A stretch of 64,000 nucleotides of DNA from Stenotrophomonas nitritireducens (lineage in GTDB: Bacteria > Pseudomonadota > Gammaproteobacteria > Xanthomonadales > Xanthomonadaceae), in NCBI RefSeq assembly GCF_001431425.1, contig NZ_LDJG01000015.1:186001-250000 (forward strand). The letters run 5' to 3'. A program made the translations under genes and the position numbers. The notes under the pieces are model-generated. The model made no database searches. It was not told where the DNA came from and saw only the letters and a list, made by a program, of their open reading frames with translations. Below, in pieces: positions 1 through 7,176 of the stretch (position 1 is the first letter of the stretch; each line of letters begins with the position of its first letter).

Positions 1-404
1 AGGCTGCCCAGTAGGGTCAGCACGTTGCCGCCACGCAGGTGGTCGTGCTCGGGCACCACCACCAGGTCCCAGTGGCGGGCGCCGATGCGCGGGTCGAGGA
101 TCTGTACGGTGCGCGTACCCTGCCGGCCCAGCACGCGCAGCGCGCCTGCGGCCTGGCGGCCACAGCCGATCGCCAGCGCGGGCGCCGGCCCGGTAGCCAG
201 GCGTTCGAAGGCCTCGCCGAAACCGCGCACGGCCCCGGGCAGGGCGCGCGGCGCCAGCCAGCGCCAGGGGGCGTGCGGCTCCAGTTGCAGCCGCTGCTGC
301 CCGCCCAGGCGCAGCGCCGATGCCAACGCCACGGCCTGGCGCACGTTGCCGGCGCGGCCGTCGGTGATCGTCCAGGGGAGCGTCGATCGTTTCGCGTATG
401 GCAT
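1..404 (-). CDS. ELM1/DUF1022-like protein, N-terminal part (runs off the window)
   Basis: Reading the minus strand from an ATG at 404 gives an open frame to the window edge. The protein opens with ..PWTITDGRAGNVRQAVALA, and continues with AIGCGRQAAGALRVL and ILDPRIGARHWDLVVVPEHDHL. The DGRAGN..Q opening and the GCGRQ / DLVVVPEHD blocks are typical of the mitochondrial-fission ELM1-like family (DUF1022), a glycosyltransferase-like fold of unknown role in bacteria. Only about 134 residues are present and the C-terminus lies outside the window. It is divergent from the nitroreductase at 535. The plus-strand ORFs over the same bases are shadows. Family assignment is fairly firm; function is not known. 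Confidence 0.72.
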   Translation of the reverse strand, partial: MPYAKRSTLPWTITDGRAGNVRQAVALASALRLGGQQRLQLEPHAPWRWLAPRALPGAVRGFGEAFERLATGPAPALAIGCGRQAAGALRVLGRQGTRTVQILDPRIGARHWDLVVVPEHDHLRGGNVLTLLGS

Positions 405-534
405 TAATTCGTTTCAGTGAGGCCTGGTGTTGCAACAGTCGCGACGCCCTACACTGCGCCCTCTGCTGCGGTGGCATTGTCCGGGGCTTTCCCGCACAAG
501 GCCACGACCGTAGCCAATCCATCACGGAGTTTCC

Positions 535-1125
535 ATGTCTGACGTTCTTGCCGACGCCGCGCTCGACCAGCTGTTCCGCACCGCACGCACCCAGAATGCC
601 TTCCAGGACCGCCCGGTCGAGGACAGCCAGCTGCGCGCGCTGTACGAGCTGCTGAAGTGGGGCCCGACCGCGGCCAACTCCACGCCGGCGCGCTTCGTGT
701 TCGTGAAATCGGCCGAGGCCAAGCAGAAGCTCGCCCCGGCGCTGTCCGAGGGCAACCTGGCCAAGACGATGGCCGCGCCGGTCACGGTGATCGTCGGCTA
801 CGACGAGGATTTCCACGAAAAGCTGCCGTACCTGTTCCCGCACACCGACGCCAAGTCCTGGTTCGATGGCCCGCGCGAAGGCCGCCACGAGGCCGCTTTC
901 CGCAACGGCACGCTGCAGGGCGCCTACCTGATGATGGCCGCGCGCGCGCTGGGGCTGGAGGCTGGCCCGATGTCCGGTTTCGACCCGGCCAAGGTCGATG
1001 AAGCCTTCTTCGCCGGCACCGCCATCAAGTCCAATTTCCTCGTCAACCTCGGCTATGGCGATCCGGCCGGCGTGTTCCCGCGCCTGCCGCGCCTGCCGTT
1101 CGACGAAGCCGCGCGCATCGCCTGA
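535..1125 (+). CDS. RutE/HadB-type nitroreductase family oxidoreductase
   Basis: A 196-residue flavin-dependent nitroreductase-fold enzyme, the usual length for the malonic semialdehyde reductase (RutE) branch. Family landmarks visible are the N-terminal [13 protein letters not shown] segment that binds FMN phosphate, [17 protein letters not shown] near residue 40, and [20 protein letters not shown] followed by [10 protein letters not shown]. In the pyrimidine-degrading Rut pathway the enzyme reduces malonic semialdehyde to 3-hydroxypropionate with NAD(P)H. No other rut genes are nearby, so the name reflects sequence branch rather than pathway. The start follows a CACGGAG ribosome site. It stands alone between a divergent gene and the YceI lipoprotein. 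Confidence 0.85.
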   Translation: MSDVLADAALDQLFRTARTQNAFQDRPVEDSQLRALYELLKWGPTAANSTPARFVFVKSAEAKQKLAPALSEGNLAKTMAAPVTVIVGYDEDFHEKLPYLFPHTDAKSWFDGPREGRHEAAFRNGTLQGAYLMMAARALGLEAGPMSGFDPAKVDEAFFAGTAIKSNFLVNLGYGDPAGVFPRLPRLPFDEAARIA

Positions 1126-1215
1126 CCGCTGTTCCCACCCGGCGCCCGTTCTCCCCGGGGCACCGTTAAGCTGAAAACGCTCCAGCTCTCTCATCCGCAT
1201 CCACAGGAGACACCC

Positions 1216-1896
1216 ATGTCCACCGTCACCAAGCTGCTGCTCCCGCTGGCCCTGGCCGCCGCCATCAGCGCCTGCTCCAAGCCGGCCGATACCGTCGCCC
1301 CGGCCGACACCGCCGCCGCCGCTCCGGCCGAAGTGGCTGCCCCGGCCGCCCCGGAAGTGGCGCCCATCGAAGTCGCCTCCGGCACCTACAAGCTCGACCC
1401 GAGCCACACCGACGTGCTGGTGCAGTGGAGCCACATGGGCTTCTCCAACCCGAGCGCGCACTTCGGCCAGGCCGACGGCACCCTGGTCTACGACGCCGCC
1501 GACGTCACCAAGTCCAGCGTGGACGTGACCCTGCCGCTGTCGGGCCTGAACAGCTTCACCGCCAAGTTCGACGAACACCTGAAGAGCGCCGATTTCTTCG
1601 ACGCCGCCAAGTTCCCGACCGCCACCTTCAAGAGCACCAAGGTCGAAGCGGCCGGCGCCAACAAGCTGACCGTCACCGGCGACCTGACCGTCAAGGGCAC
1701 CACCAAGCCGGTCACCCTGGACGTGACCATCAACGGTGCCGGCGAGCACCCGATGATGAAGGTGCCGTCGGTGGGCTTCGACGCCACCACCACGCTCAAG
1801 CGCAGCGATTTCGGCGTGGGCGCCTACGCCCCGGCGGTGAGCGACGAGGTCAAGGTGCGCATCACCACCGAAGCCTCGATCCCGAAGGCCGAGTAA
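1216..1896 (+). CDS. yceI: YceI-family periplasmic lipoprotein
   Basis: 226 residues. Residues 1-20 form a lipoprotein signal ending in the lipobox ISAC, followed by an Ala/Pro-rich linker (about 21-55) and a YceI domain from GTYKLDPSHTDVLVQWSHMGFSN to the end. YceI proteins are lipocalin-like barrels that bind long isoprenoid-type lipids such as polyprenyl chains. The landmark patterns SHTDV..W.H.GFS, DxHLKSxDFFDAAKFPTATFKST and VTGDLTVKGTTKPV are all present. Placement as a lipid-anchored periplasmic protein is inferred from the lipobox; most homologues are soluble periplasmic. It is followed by a clear intrinsic terminator and appears monocistronic, with a CAGGAGA ribosome site before the ATG. 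Confidence 0.9.
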   Translation: MSTVTKLLLPLALAAAISACSKPADTVAPADTAAAAPAEVAAPAAPEVAPIEVASGTYKLDPSHTDVLVQWSHMGFSNPSAHFGQADGTLVYDAADVTKSSVDVTLPLSGLNSFTAKFDEHLKSADFFDAAKFPTATFKSTKVEAAGANKLTVTGDLTVKGTTKPVTLDVTINGAGEHPMMKVPSVGFDATTTLKRSDFGVGAYAPAVSDEVKVRITTEASIPKAE

Positions 1897-1935
1897 TTCC
1901 GGCGCCGGGCGCGTCGCCCGGACCCAACAAGCGAG

Positions 1936-1964
1936 GGCCCGCCATCGGCGGGCCTTCTGCTTTT
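1936..1964 (+). terminator. Intrinsic terminator after yceI-like gene
   Basis: An 8-bp perfect GC stem (GGCCCGCC / GGCGGGCC, 1936-1943 and 1947-1954) with an ATC loop is followed by TTCTGCTTTT. It sits about 40 bases after the yceI stop codon. Confidence 0.8.
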
Positions 1965-2011
1965 CAGGGCGGTCGCGGAGCGGGGTCGCTTCGCAGACCG
2001 GCGTCGCCGGA

Positions 2012-2413
2012 TCAGCGCAGCGCCTGCAGCCACGCCGCGACGGCTTCGCTCGGCGACTGCTTCGCCTTCACCGCCAGTCCGCTGGCCTGCATGAAGGTCT
2101 GCGCGACCTGCGCCAGCCGCTGGCGTGCGATCAGCATCACCTGCTTTGCCGCCGCCTGCTGCTTGCGCAGCTGCACGATATGGATCGACGGCCGCCCGGC
2201 CGGCGCGTATTTCTGGTCGCGGCGCAGCACATCGGCCACCTGCGCGACCTCATGCTCGGCCTGCAGCAGCTGCTGCTGCGCCTGTACCAGCGCACGCAGC
2301 GGCTCGCGCAGCGCCTGCGGACGCTCGAAGCCCGCCAGCAGCGCATCGCAGCGGCCGTCGTCGGCCACGCGTTCGCGCAGGGTTTCCATTGCCGCCATCG
2401 TCAGCTTGCCCAC
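2012..2413 (-). CDS. Hypothetical alpha-helical protein
   Basis: A 133-residue protein that I do not recognise. It has no signal peptide or membrane segment. The middle (LREPLRALVQAQQQLLQAEHEVAQVADVLRRDQ) and the C-terminal third are rich in Gln/Ala/Leu with heptad-like spacing and probably form coiled-coil helices. An alternative ATG lies five codons in (MAAMETLRERV). Its stop is close to the end of yceI, with which it is convergent, so the yceI terminator hairpin may serve both. Codon usage is ordinary for the neighbourhood. Existence as a gene is likely; function is unknown. Confidence 0.6.
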   Translation of the reverse strand: MGKLTMAAMETLRERVADDGRCDALLAGFERPQALREPLRALVQAQQQLLQAEHEVAQVADVLRRDQKYAPAGRPSIHIVQLRKQQAAAKQVMLIARQRLAQVAQTFMQASGLAVKAKQSPSEAVAAWLQALR

Positions 2414-2468
2414 GTTGCCGCCTGTTCCATCATGACCGGGGGCGCGATTGTCGCATCGCCCATGCGCG

Positions 2469-2491
2469 AAGGCCCGCCATGAGCGGGCCTT
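2469..2491. terminator. Terminator hairpin downstream of the I78 inhibitor gene
   Basis: Nine-base inverted repeat AAGGCCCGC / GCGGGCCTT with a 5-base loop, directly beyond the stop of the minus-strand lipoprotein gene. The T-tract is short, so its strength is uncertain. Confidence 0.6.
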
Positions 2492-2518
2492 GCGTCGTTG
2501 CTTCCGCAGCGGAGTGGC

Positions 2519-2830
2519 TTATTCGCAGCGCACCGCGGTGATGATGTTGTGCGCGTCGAGGAACACGCGCAGGCGGTCCTGGCGGATGTCGCGCGAGACC
2601 ACGGTGGCCGGGCCGATCGGATTGAGCAGGCCGGCGCCACTTTCCTGCTTCAGGCGGCGGATGTTCGCCTCGTCGCCGGGCTGGCCGACCGCCCACTGCG
2701 ACTGCGAGGCATCGCAGCTGCCGTCGCCGGATACGGTGGGACCAGGCGTGGTCAGGCACCCGCCCAGGCCGGCAGCGAGCAGCACGGCGGCAACGGGAAG
2801 GCGAAGAGGGCGCAAGAAATGGGGCGTCAT
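2519..2830 (-). CDS. Peptidase inhibitor I78-family lipoprotein
   Basis: Starting at the ATG at 2830, the product has 103 residues with a lipoprotein signal (LPVAAVLLAAGLGGC lipobox). The mature domain has CDASQSQWAVGQ at its start, ATVVSRDIRQDRLRVFLDAHNIITAVRCE at its end and a Cys at each extremity. This matches the I78 (elastase-inhibitor-like) family pattern of a C-x-A opening, an acidic residue followed by Rx(D)RLxV, and a terminal xxC. Such small proteins are proposed to inhibit serine proteases in the periplasm. The longer upstream ORF start (2887) would destroy the signal peptide and is rejected. Monocistronic. Confidence 0.78.
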   Translation of the reverse strand: MTPHFLRPLRLPVAAVLLAAGLGGCLTTPGPTVSGDGSCDASQSQWAVGQPGDEANIRRLKQESGAGLLNPIGPATVVSRDIRQDRLRVFLDAHNIITAVRCE

Positions 2831-3008
2831 GGCATGGGACCGGATGAACCGCCGGAAGCATAGCAGCCGGGGCCGGGCTTGCCGCATGGGTGACGGGGGT
2901 CACGCTGCGCGCCTGGAACGGCCGGTTTTCATCATCGCTGGCCGGTGGAGGTTGCTAGGCTTGCCCGGATCCACCACCCGCAACCGCACCGACAAGGAGT
3001 TCCATCTC

Positions 3009-4073
3009 ATGAAGAATCCGGGGAAATCCATCATCGCCGCCTGCATCGCCCTGGTCGTGGGCGGCCTGGCGCTGGGCCAGGAGGCCGATGCCTGCACCCG
3101 TTTCGTCTACCACGGCGCCGACGGCCAGGTCATCACCGGCCGCTCGATGGACTACAAGGTCGACACCGATACCCACCTGTGGATTTTCCCGCGTGGCATG
3201 AAGCGCAACGGCGAGGCCGGGCCGCGCTCGCTGGAATGGACCTCGCGCTACGGCAGCGTGATCGCCGGCGCCTACGACTTCTCCACCACCGACGGCATGA
3301 ACGAGGCCGGGCTGGTGGCCAACATCCTGTGGCTGGCCGAATCGGAGTATCCCGAGCGCGACAGCGGCAAGCCGGGCCTGAGCATCGCCGCCTGGGCGCA
3401 GTACATGCTCGACAGCTTCGCCAGCGTGGACGAAGCGGTGAAGGCACTGTCCAGCGAACCGTTCACCCTGGTCACCGACAGCGCGCCGGGCGAGCAGCGC
3501 CTGGCCACGCTGCACCTGTCCCTGTCCGACGCCAGCGGCGACAGCGCCATCATCGAGTACATCAAGGGCCGGCAGGTCATCCACCACAGCCGCGACTACC
3601 AGGTGATGACCAATTCGCCGGTGTTCGAGGAGCAGCTGGCGCTGGACAAGTACTGGCAGGCGATCGGCGGCACGGTGATGCTGCCGGGCACCAACCGCGC
3701 CGCCGACCGTTTCGCGCGGGCCTCGTTCTACGTCAACGCACTGCCCAGGTCCGAGGACCCGGTCGAAGCCATCGCCTCGGCCTTCAGCGTGATCCGCAAC
3801 GTGTCGGTGCCCTACGGCATCACCACGCCCGACCAGCCCAACATCGCCTCCACGCGCTGGCGCACCGTGGCCGACCACAAGCGCCGCCTGTACTTCTTCG
3901 AATCGGCGCTGGCGCCAAATGTGTTCTGGGTGGACCTGAAGAAGATCGATTTCTCCGCGCAGAGCGGCAAGACCCGGCGCCTGGACCTGGGCCGCTTCCA
4001 GCGCACCATCCATTCGGGCGAGGCCAGCGCGCAGTTCAAGGAAACCGCGCCCTTCCGCTTCCTCGGCATCTGA
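3009..4073 (+). CDS. Secreted linear amide C-N hydrolase (choloylglycine hydrolase / penicillin V acylase family)
   Basis: 354 residues starting at an ATG behind CAAGGAG. The first 28 residues are a Sec signal peptide. The next residue is Cys29 in the motif DACTRFVYHG, the N-terminal nucleophile of Ntn hydrolases exposed after processing. Further family marks are GRSMDYK (Arg and Asp of the active site), DGMNEAGLVANILWL and YQVMTNSP (oxyanion/Asn region). Family members cleave linear amides such as bile salts, penicillin V or acyl-homoserine lactones. In non-gut gammaproteobacteria, periplasmic members often act on AHLs or penicillin V, so substrate is an open inference. Monocistronic. Confidence 0.88.
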   Translation: MKNPGKSIIAACIALVVGGLALGQEADACTRFVYHGADGQVITGRSMDYKVDTDTHLWIFPRGMKRNGEAGPRSLEWTSRYGSVIAGAYDFSTTDGMNEAGLVANILWLAESEYPERDSGKPGLSIAAWAQYMLDSFASVDEAVKALSSEPFTLVTDSAPGEQRLATLHLSLSDASGDSAIIEYIKGRQVIHHSRDYQVMTNSPVFEEQLALDKYWQAIGGTVMLPGTNRAADRFARASFYVNALPRSEDPVEAIASAFSVIRNVSVPYGITTPDQPNIASTRWRTVADHKRRLYFFESALAPNVFWVDLKKIDFSAQSGKTRRLDLGRFQRTIHSGEASAQFKETAPFRFLGI

Positions 4074-4178
4074 TGCCGGCGGCGTGGAAGCCGCTTGCGG
4101 TTTCCACGCCCATCGCGCGATGCGCACAATGCGCACGCCACCGGTCGCGGTGGCGGAACACCTGGAGAGACACCCACC

Positions 4179-4970
4179 ATGCTGCAACTGTTTTCCCGGC
4201 ACGCCGCCCCGCGCACGCACGCGCTGGCGCTCTGCACCCTGGCCGGCCTGAGCGCCGCTGCAACCGTCCATGCCCAGGACGTGGGCGCCGATGCCTGGCG
4301 CTTCCAGGTCACCCCCTATGTCTGGATGACCGGCCTCGATGGCCAGGTGCGTCCGTTCCAGGGCGCGCCTTCGGTGCACGTCGACCGTCGGTTCTCGGAC
4401 CTGCTCAGCGACCTGGACGCCGCCGCGTTCGTGACCGGCACCGCACGCAGGGACCGGTTCGTGCTGCAGGCCGATTTCAGCCACGCGGCGGTCTCCAGCA
4501 AGGGCACGCTACCCATCGGCCTGCCGGCGCAGGCCAAGGTGCGGCAGACCTCGCTGACCCTGACCGGCGGCTACAACTGGGCGCCCAGCGAGACCGCCAG
4601 CGTCGACCTGATGGGCGGCCTGCGCAGCTGGGACATCAAGGCCACGGCCGAGGTGCCGGGGCTGGCCCGGGCGGATTCCAACTCCTCCTTCGTCGATCCG
4701 ATCCTCGCCGCGCGCTGGCGGCAGTCGCTGGCGCCGCGCTGGTCGAGCCTGGTCTACGCCGATACCGGCGGCTTCGGCGTGGGCTCGCGCTCCACCTGGC
4801 AGCTGCTGGGCGCGGTGAACTACGCCGCGCGCGAGGACCTGCATGTCTCGCTTGGCTACCGCCACCTGAGCGTGGACTACCGCGACGATGGCCGCAGGCT
4901 GGATTTCAGCCAGAGCGGGCCGATGCTGGGCGTTACCTGGCTGTTCGGCAAGGGCCGGGCCGCGCTGTAA
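4179..4970 (+). CDS. Outer-membrane beta-barrel protein
   Basis: Using the ATG at 4179 (after CACCTGGAGAGAC) the product has 263 residues, a signal peptide ending near TVHAQ, and alternating hydrophobic/aromatic strands: WRFQVTPYVWMTGLDGQV at the start, SLTLTGGYNWAP in the middle, and a C-terminal strand GPMLGVTWLF close to the outer-membrane insertion signature. It belongs to the small barrels found widely in proteobacteria as uncharacterised secreted proteins. A longer in-frame start at 4095 would put a charged stretch before the signal peptide and is unlikely. Role unknown. Confidence 0.75.
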   Translation: MLQLFSRHAAPRTHALALCTLAGLSAAATVHAQDVGADAWRFQVTPYVWMTGLDGQVRPFQGAPSVHVDRRFSDLLSDLDAAAFVTGTARRDRFVLQADFSHAAVSSKGTLPIGLPAQAKVRQTSLTLTGGYNWAPSETASVDLMGGLRSWDIKATAEVPGLARADSNSSFVDPILAARWRQSLAPRWSSLVYADTGGFGVGSRSTWQLLGAVNYAAREDLHVSLGYRHLSVDYRDDGRRLDFSQSGPMLGVTWLFGKGRAAL

Positions 4971-5119
4971 GGAGCGGGGCGGTCGCGCCGCAGGGCGCGC
5001 TGCCTTTCCCCGGCCAACCCGCCGGGCCCGCGGGTCTGCCCCCGCATCCGTGAGAGTGGGGCAGGCGGGGCGCGCTGGTCGTTGCGGCGTGCGTGGAGCG
5101 CCCGCGTAACGGCGGCGGT

Positions 5120-5911
5120 TTACTCCGCCTCGTCCGGATGCGCCTTCCAGTAACCGGTGGCGCGGATCCAGTCCTTGGGCACCTGCAGGTGGCCTTCGAC
5201 GAACTTGCGCATCATCCGCGCGCGGCGCGATTCCAGCGCGATCCAGTAATACGCATCGCCGTCGGGCGCCTCGAAATCCACCAGCGCATCCTCCAGCAGG
5301 GTGCTGCTGGCCGCGTCGAAGCCGTTGCGCTCCAGCCACGACACCCGCACCTGCGCGGCGCTGGGCAGCGGCTGGCGGTCGCCTTCCTCGGGAATCTCGA
5401 TCAGCACCTCGGCCTGCGCGTGTTCCGGCAGCTCGGCCAGGCGTCGCGCGATGGCCGGCAGCGCGGTCTCGTCGCCGATCAGCACGTAGGCATCGTAATC
5501 GTCGGCCACCAGGTGCGAGCCGCGCGGCCCGGCCACCACCAGCGCATCGCCCACCTGCGCGTTGGCCGCCCAGGTCGAGGCCACGCCATGGCCGTGCAGC
5601 ACGAAGTCCAGCACCAGCTCGCCGGCGTCGGCGTCATGGTGGCGCGGGGTGTAGTCGCGGGCGGGCGAGGGCGCCTGCCCTTCCGGGTAGCGCGGGCCCG
5701 AAGCGGTCAGCTCCGGCAGCACGAACACGCCCTCGGCATTGGGGAAGAACAGCTTGACGTGGTCGTCCGGCGCCGGGCTTTCAAACTCGGCCAGTTCGTC
5801 GCCGCCGACCACGATGCGCTGCATGTTCGGGGTCAGGCGCTCGCTGTGCAGTACCTGCAGCTGGCGGAAGCGCGGGGTAAGGCGAAGGGTGCGGTTTTCG
5901 TGCAATGACAT
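5120..5911 (-). CDS. yqjH: Siderophore-interacting protein / NADPH-dependent ferric-chelate reductase (YqjH/ViuB-like)
   Basis: 263 residues with the two-domain layout of the siderophore-interacting family. The N-terminal FAD-binding barrel has the lead LTPNMQRIVVGGD and the flavin motif ARDYTPRHHD (R-x-Y-T pattern). The C-terminal NAD(P)-binding domain carries YVLIGDETALPAIARRLAELP and ends YWKAHPDE, the usual end of this family. These cytoplasmic enzymes release iron by reducing ferric siderophores. It lies 81 bases downstream of a PadR regulator of the YqjI type, which controls yqjH in Escherichia coli. The tandem rather than divergent arrangement differs from E. coli, but the partnership supports the assignment. 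Confidence 0.88.
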   Translation of the reverse strand: MSLHENRTLRLTPRFRQLQVLHSERLTPNMQRIVVGGDELAEFESPAPDDHVKLFFPNAEGVFVLPELTASGPRYPEGQAPSPARDYTPRHHDADAGELVLDFVLHGHGVASTWAANAQVGDALVVAGPRGSHLVADDYDAYVLIGDETALPAIARRLAELPEHAQAEVLIEIPEEGDRQPLPSAAQVRVSWLERNGFDAASSTLLEDALVDFEAPDGDAYYWIALESRRARMMRKFVEGHLQVPKDWIRATGYWKAHPDEAE

Positions 5912-5992
5912 GGAAGTACCTGGGGTCAGTGGGCGCGGGGGCGCCGGGGGTGACCTGGCTGGAGGCGTCTGGCTGGGTCGTGGGGAAAGGGG

Positions 5993-6499
5993 TCAGGCGT
6001 CGGTGCCGCCCTGGCGCACCAGCGCGGCGGCCTGGTCCAGCAGCGCGGCAATGCGTTCGGTGTCGGCGTCCTCCCAGCGGCCGTTGCGCAGCACCAGTGC
6101 CTGCTTGAGCCGGTGCATGGCCTCGCGCACTGCCGGCGGCTGGTTGGCCCGGGCGATCACCCGCGCGCTGTGGCGGGCGCGCAGCTGCGCCGCTTCCACC
6201 TCGGCCTCGCGCAGCTTCAGCTGCGCCTGCCCGATCGCGGTGATGCGGTAGCGCTTGCGGCCGCCGTCCTCCTCGGCGGCCACCCAGCGCTGCTTCTCGA
6301 AATCGGCCAGCAGCGGGTACACCGAGCCGGCGCTGGGCGTGTACACGCGCATGAACATGTCGCTGACCAGCTGGATCAGCTCGTAGCCATGGCGCGGCGC
6401 CTGCGCCAGCAGCGACAGCAGCAGCAGGCGCAGGTCGCCGCGGCCGAGCGGGCGCGCGGCGGGGCGTTGGCGAGAGGGTGGCGGGAGTGCGGGCGTCAT
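5993..6499 (-). CDS. PadR-family regulator, YqjI-like
   Basis: 168 residues. The winged-helix PadR domain (about residues 19-95) shows LGRGDLRLLLLSLLAQAPRH, GYELI, YTPSAGSVYPLLADFEKQ and KRYRIT, followed by a helical C-terminal dimerisation region. The order GHGELRL-like / HGYEL / YTPS.G..YP is that of YqjI, a metal-responsive repressor of yqjH. The Cys/His-rich nickel-binding N-terminus of E. coli YqjI is absent: residues 1-18 are Pro/Arg-rich with no Cys or His. The start codon is only one base from a large palindrome, leaving no room for a ribosome site, so translation may be leaderless. Sensing ligand is therefore unclear. Confidence 0.85.
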   Translation of the reverse strand: MTPALPPPSRQRPAARPLGRGDLRLLLLSLLAQAPRHGYELIQLVSDMFMRVYTPSAGSVYPLLADFEKQRWVAAEEDGGRKRYRITAIGQAQLKLREAEVEAAQLRARHSARVIARANQPPAVREAMHRLKQALVLRNGRWEDADTERIAALLDQAAALVRQGGTDA

Positions 6500-6500
6500 G

Positions 6501-6541
6501 TTTTCGATATATCGAATTTGCGCAAAACGATATATCGAAAA
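6501..6541. promoter_or_regulatory. 41-bp near-perfect palindromic operator of the YqjI-like repressor
   Basis: TTTTCGATATATCG (6501-6514) and its exact inverted copy (6528-6541) flank a second small palindrome TTTGCGCAAA. Each arm itself contains the dyad CGATATATCG, spaced 23 bp centre to centre. The block abuts the repressor start codon and probably contains the -10 region for the minus strand, so bound repressor would block its own promoter and that of the downstream reductase. Confidence 0.8.
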
Positions 6542-6639
6542 CGGCGCGCATGCAAACCCGGCGGGAAACGACAGTCAGGCAGCTGTCATCGCCCTGACCC
6601 ACCGCGATGCCAGCGTTGCCGCGTGGCAGGCGATGTTCT

Positions 6640-6962
6640 GTAGCGCCGGGCAACGCCCGGCGGGGGCTTTCGCTGGTAATGCCCCAGCGGGGCGTCGCCC
6701 CGCTCTACAGGGAACACGGTGTTCTGTAGCGCCGGGCAACACCCGGCGGGGCTTACCCGGTGAAGCTCCAGTGTCGCGTTGCCCCGCTCTACAGGGAACA
6801 CGGTGTTCTGTAGCGCCGGGCATCGCCCGGCGGGGCCTTCGCAGGTAATGCCCCAGCGGGGCGTTGCCCCGCTCTACAGGGAACGCGGTGTTCTGTAGCG
6901 CCGGGCACCGCCCGGCGGGGCTTTCGCAGGTAATGCCCCAGCGGGGCGTTGCCCCGTTCTAC
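6640..6962. repeat. REP array of four paired GTAG-headed hairpins (SMAG-like)
   Basis: Four units begin with GTAGCGCCGGGC at 6640, 6726, 6810 and 6895, so the period is 84-86 bases. Each has a GC hairpin (GCCGGGC..GCCCGGC) and a partner hairpin in the opposite orientation ending in GCTCTAC, that is GTAGAGCGGGGC on the other strand. GTAG-headed hairpins of this kind are the SMAG class of REP elements known in Stenotrophomonas. The array fills most of the 635 bases between the operator and aceE. A related array occurs at 50841-51074. Confidence 0.85.
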
Positions 6963-7176
6963 AGGTGGGGGCGGAACGCAGGCGGGCAGGGCGTCGTGCC
7001 TGTCCGCCGCTGTCCCGCCGGCGGCCATCTGCCTGTCGCTTCCTGTCCGCCAGACACCGCGATCCGCAAGGCCATACGCAGCCGTAGCCAGCTTTGAGGG
7101 CGGGCGGGTGCGCTACACTTTGCGGTTCAAAACTACTGAACAAGCGCGCGCGTGCGTGCCGTAACTGGGAGCGCCA

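Noticed and set aside
535..1125. Rut pathway assignment for the nitroreductase
   Set aside because: No rutA-D, F or G gene nearby; only the sequence branch is supported, so the pathway role was not claimed.
5030..5066. Hairpin CTGCCCC..GGGGCAG between the outer-membrane protein and the reductase
   Set aside because: Loop of about 14 bases and no T-tract; not convincing as a terminator.
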